From: a bacterium
GTDB lineage: Bacteria > Electryoneota > Electryoneia > Electryoneales > Electryoneaceae
Direction: 5' to 3'
DNA length: 7,976 nt
NCBI GenBank assembly: GCA_028278125.1
Contig: JANQEY010000015.1
Location: 1 to 7,976 of the forward strand
Positions 5,821-7,976 of the stretch are shown here, piece by piece. The notes beneath the pieces were generated by a model that saw only the letters and a program-made list of their open reading frames with translations, was not told where the DNA came from and ran no database searches. Positions within the stretch are counted from its first letter, which is position 1; every line of letters starts with the position of its first letter. Position numbers and translations under genes: made by a program.

Positions 5821-7976
5821 ATGCAATCTCGAATGTCTGCTGTTGCGTTGATTGTTTTCAGCCTTGTCGCGATCCTTTTACCTCACAATCGATGCCTCGG
5901 AGCCTATTCCGGTGGGGCAGGTACGGCTGAGGATCCCTATCAGCTTGCCACGGCCCAGGATCTGATTGATTTGGGAGATGAGCCTAACGATTACGACCTG
6001 CACTTTATCCTGACTGCTGATATCGATCTGTCTACTTACCGTTTCGACCGGGCCATTATTGCACCCCATCTATCCAAAGGGAAGGATGATTTGGTTTTTT
6101 TGGGTAATGTCTTCAATGGATTTCTGGATGGCGACGGCTACACGATTCGCGGTTTGGCCATTGAGGGAAATGACTTTATTGGTTTGATCGGTAAGATAGG
6201 AGCAAAGGGCAATGTCAGCCGTCTAAAACTCGATGATGCCAAAGTACAAGCGCTTCATGCGGAAGGACTCGACCCCCTTTATCCTAAAGGAATCGAGACA
6301 GATAAAAAGCGAGTTGAGGAGGAAATGTCATCCACGAAAGGTCGTGGTGGACCGAATTATGGGAATTATGTAGGTTCATTGGCTGGGGAAAGCGAAGGCA
6401 AGATTACGAATTGTCATGTTATGGCCACGGTAGTGGGAAATATCTATACCGGTGGTCTGGTGGGGTTAAGCTACGGTGCCATAAGCGACTGTCGGGTAGG
6501 GGGAGAGGTACAGGGGTATTTTTACTGTGGCGGCCTAACGGGAAAAAGTTATGGCAGTATAACGCGATGCGTAAGCAGTGCCAAAGTTCATGGCGGCGGG
6601 TTCATTGGGGGTGTGGTTGGTAAGACCGAGAGCGATATTCACTATTGTGAAAGCATGGGTGAAATTAACGGAGTAGAAACAACCGGCGGTCTGGCTGGAT
6701 CAATCTCCAAGACGGGCCAAGTGGACTACAGTTCCAGTACCGGTGTAGTAAGCGGTTGGACAGTCACCGGTGGTTTGGTAGGAGCTAATGCCGGCCATAT
6801 GCACCGATGTTGGAGTCGCAGTACAGTTCTATTAGAGGGTCACCTGTCGGCTTGGTTGCCATTGGCCGGTGGCTTGACTGGCCAGAATAGCGGTAAAATA
6901 GCCGAATGCTTCTATAGGGGTGATGTAACCGGCGATGAATACGTCGGCGGCCTGTGTGGTTCGAATTATGGTGACATCGTCGGCTGTTATAGCGATGGTT
7001 CTACAAAAGGTCAAATATATACCGGTGGTTTAGTGGGACATAACAACGGTGTAATAACGAGCTGCTATAGTTATAGTTTTGTTTCAGGTATACATTCTAG
7101 TGGTGGTCTTGTGGGTGCTAATTTCGACCTTATCAAGTACTGTTATAGTGTAGGATCGATCAGCGGTGATACCTTTACGGGGGGCTTCATTGGAAGTAAC
7201 GGCGGCCGTATTAACGGTGGATTCTGGGATATGGAAAGCTCGGGGATACACCACAGCAGTGGCGGTGCGGGTCTGAGCCGCGCCGAGAGTATGGATGCCC
7301 AGTGGCTGGGACTGCAGGGATTCCATCGGGATCCCAACTGGGTCTTGGATCCCGGGCAGGACTACCCGCGTCTGGCCTGGGAGGAGACACCAGGGCAGGC
7401 CGTTCCCGTTCCGACCATGGACTGGCTGGACGGCCAGGGGACATATGAAGATCCCTATCAGCTAGCCAGCGCCGGCCAACTCTACCGGATCAGTAAATCC
7501 AGTTCCCTGTGGGAAACAAGGTACTATGCTTTGACTGCGGACATCGATCTTACAGGATACACCTGGACGCAGGCGATTTTTCCGAGGTATTTCACCATCT
7601 TTCGCGGTAATAACCACGTCATTTCCAATGTTACCATGCGTGGCGCCGATTACCTGGGTTTGTTTGGTCATACCGGCGAGGAAACAACCATCTTGAATTT
7701 ACGCTTGGAAAATGTGGACTTTGAAGGATCGGGTAGCCATGCCGGTGCGATCGTAGGGGTGAACCGCGGTCAAATTCTGTATTCATCCAGTTCGGGCCGA
7801 GTGACAGGAAATAAATATGTTGGGGGCTTGGTTGGGAGCAATAAGGGCTACCTGGCAGCTTGCTTCAGTGCGGGTGAAGTACATGGTAGCAGTATTGTTG
7901 GCGGTCTGGCCGGAGAGGGGCGGACTATCCACAACTGCTATAGTATCAGTGCGGTCTACGGTCGTCTCACGACTGG
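5821..7976 (+). CDS. GLUG-repeat secreted or surface protein, 3' partial
   Basis: An uninterrupted frame of 718 codons runs off the right edge. Residues 1-28 form a Sec signal peptide (short Arg-containing start, core ALIVFSLVAILL, likely cleavage after LGA). Mature module 1 begins YSGGAGTAEDPYQLATAQDL (29-48), followed by FILTADIDLS and FNGFLDGDGYTIRGLAIEG. After a charged insert (about 146-181) come eleven GLUG motif repeats (about 183-467), then a cap with FWDMESSG (468-475) and DYPRLAWE (514-521). Module 2 opens at about 536 with the same header (GTYEDPYQLASAGQ, LTADIDL) and has three or more repeats before the window ends. The GLUG motif is a known Pfam family in secreted and surface proteins; the fold is probably a beta-helix or solenoid. 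Likely roles are adhesion, cell-surface structure or glycan binding, which is inference. The gene has its own promoter-like sequence and higher GC than the preceding gene. Confidence 0.92.
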   Translation, partial: MQSRMSAVALIVFSLVAILLPHNRCLGAYSGGAGTAEDPYQLATAQDLIDLGDEPNDYDLHFILTADIDLSTYRFDRAIIAPHLSKGKDDLVFLGNVFNGFLDGDGYTIRGLAIEGNDFIGLIGKIGAKGNVSRLKLDDAKVQALHAEGLDPLYPKGIETDKKRVEEEMSSTKGRGGPNYGNYVGSLAGESEGKITNCHVMATVVGNIYTGGLVGLSYGAISDCRVGGEVQGYFYCGGLTGKSYGSITRCVSSAKVHGGGFIGGVVGKTESDIHYCESMGEINGVETTGGLAGSISKTGQVDYSSSTGVVSGWTVTGGLVGANAGHMHRCWSRSTVLLEGHLSAWLPLAGGLTGQNSGKIAECFYRGDVTGDEYVGGLCGSNYGDIVGCYSDGSTKGQIYTGGLVGHNNGVITSCYSYSFVSGIHSSGGLVGANFDLIKYCYSVGSISGDTFTGGFIGSNGGRINGGFWDMESSGIHHSSGGAGLSRAESMDAQWLGLQGFHRDPNWVLDPGQDYPRLAWEETPGQAVPVPTMDWLDGQGTYEDPYQLASAGQLYRISKSSSLWETRYYALTADIDLTGYTWTQAIFPRYFTIFRGNNHVISNVTMRGADYLGLFGHTGEETTILNLRLENVDFEGSGSHAGAIVGVNRGQILYSSSSGRVTGNKYVGGLVGSNKGYLAACFSAGEVHGSSIVGGLAGEGRTIHNCYSISAVYGRLTT
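5905..6030 (+). repeat. GLUG module header, copy A
   Basis: Encodes the YSGGAGTAEDPYQLA...LTADIDL header that opens the first module (residues 29-70). It is matched by a second header at 7426-7551. At DNA level the two share GATCCCTATCAGCT exactly in the EDPYQLA codons (GAT at 5932 and 7450), while neighbouring codons differ synonymously. The offset between copies is 1,518 bp, or 506 residues, the length of one module. Confidence 0.75.
6367..7221 (+). repeat. GLUG repeat array A, eleven units of ~26 residues
   Basis: Repeat units start at residues 183, 209, 235, 261, 287, 315, 348, 374, 400, 426 and 452. All spacings are 26 residues (78 bp) except 28 after unit five and 33 after unit six. 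The shared pattern is YTGGLVGxNxGxIxxCYSxGxVxG. A Cys is kept at the same place in units 1-4 and 6-10, is missing in unit 5 (Ser-rich) and is absent in unit 11, which merges into the FWD cap. Codons for the shared TGGLVG differ widely between units, so the array is old and under protein-level selection, not a recent slippage product. Confidence 0.85.
7426..7551 (+). repeat. GLUG module header, copy B
   Basis: Encodes LDGQGTYEDPYQLASAGQ and, further on, YALTADIDL, matching the first header in order and spacing. It follows the cap of module 1 after a short Pro-rich linker (TPGQAVPVPTMDW). It marks the start of a second module that leaves the window. Confidence 0.75.
7738..7976 (+). repeat. GLUG repeat array B, at least three units, cut by window edge
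   Basis: Units start at residues 640, 666 and 692, again exactly 26 residues apart, with YVGGLVGSNKGYLAACFSAG as the best-preserved copy. Unit one has Ser in place of the usual Cys, as unit five of array A does. The charged insert of module 1 between the header region and the first unit is missing here. Confidence 0.8.

Noticed and set aside
5881..5910. Possible lipoprotein site at Cys25 of the GLUG protein.
   Set aside because: The residues before it (HNR) do not fit a lipobox; an ordinary signal peptidase I site after LGA is a better reading.
6367..7221. 78-bp periodic sequence considered as a CRISPR-like or DNA-level tandem repeat array.
   Set aside because: The period exists at the protein level only; nucleotide copies are strongly diverged, the frame is open throughout, and there are no identical repeats separated by unique spacers.
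7084..7671. Overlapping minus-strand open frames opposite the GLUG gene.
   Set aside because: They oppose a frame with clear protein repeats and a cap motif, overlap one another in different frames, and have no recognisable products.

Overview
All recognisable genes lie on the + strand. The window carries three protein-coding genes, and both outer genes are cut by the window edges. The style of the proteins points to a Planctomycetota bacterium, most likely class Phycisphaerae (Sedimentisphaerales-like). They are long secreted multidomain proteins: GLUG-repeat modules with a GGxGTxEDPYQLA header and a FWD...DYPRLAWE cap, and Asp-rich NDDDxNGDND segments next to Y(V/A)EGxKPG beta-sandwich pieces. 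This assignment is an inference from protein style; no rRNA or other marker is present.

Region 1 (3-3701) is the 3' end of a very large gene. The visible part, over 1,200 residues, is acidic and beta-rich with putative Ca2+-binding Asp loops. Its last ~270 residues look like a transglutaminase of the GP42/Pep-13 'elicitor' family, best known from plant-pathogenic Phytophthora. The catalytic Cys context is GTWGHCDKAS, with downstream candidate His and Asp, and a segment corresponding to the Pep-13 peptide. This is the most notable item in the window.

Region 2 (3751-5457) follows 49 bp later with its own ribosome binding site. It encodes a 568-residue, probably secreted protein that I do not recognise. 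Spacing and orientation suggest an operon with the transglutaminase-like gene, so it could be a partner, substrate or accessory protein; that role is inference only. The 3' third of gene 1 and all of gene 2 appear more AT-rich than the rest.

Region 3 (5458-5820) is a 363-bp intergenic stretch with a weak terminator-like signal near its start, a reasonable sigma-70-type promoter (TTGATC-17-TAAAAT) and a Shine-Dalgarno sequence before the next gene.

Region 4 (5821-7976) is the start of a GLUG-repeat surface or secreted protein that continues beyond the window. It has a signal peptide, one complete module of about 500 residues with eleven ~26-residue GLUG repeats and a cap, and the start of a second, homologous module with at least three more repeats. 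It appears to have its own promoter, so it is probably transcribed separately from the transglutaminase pair.

No tRNA, rRNA, CRISPR array, insertion sequence or integrase was seen.
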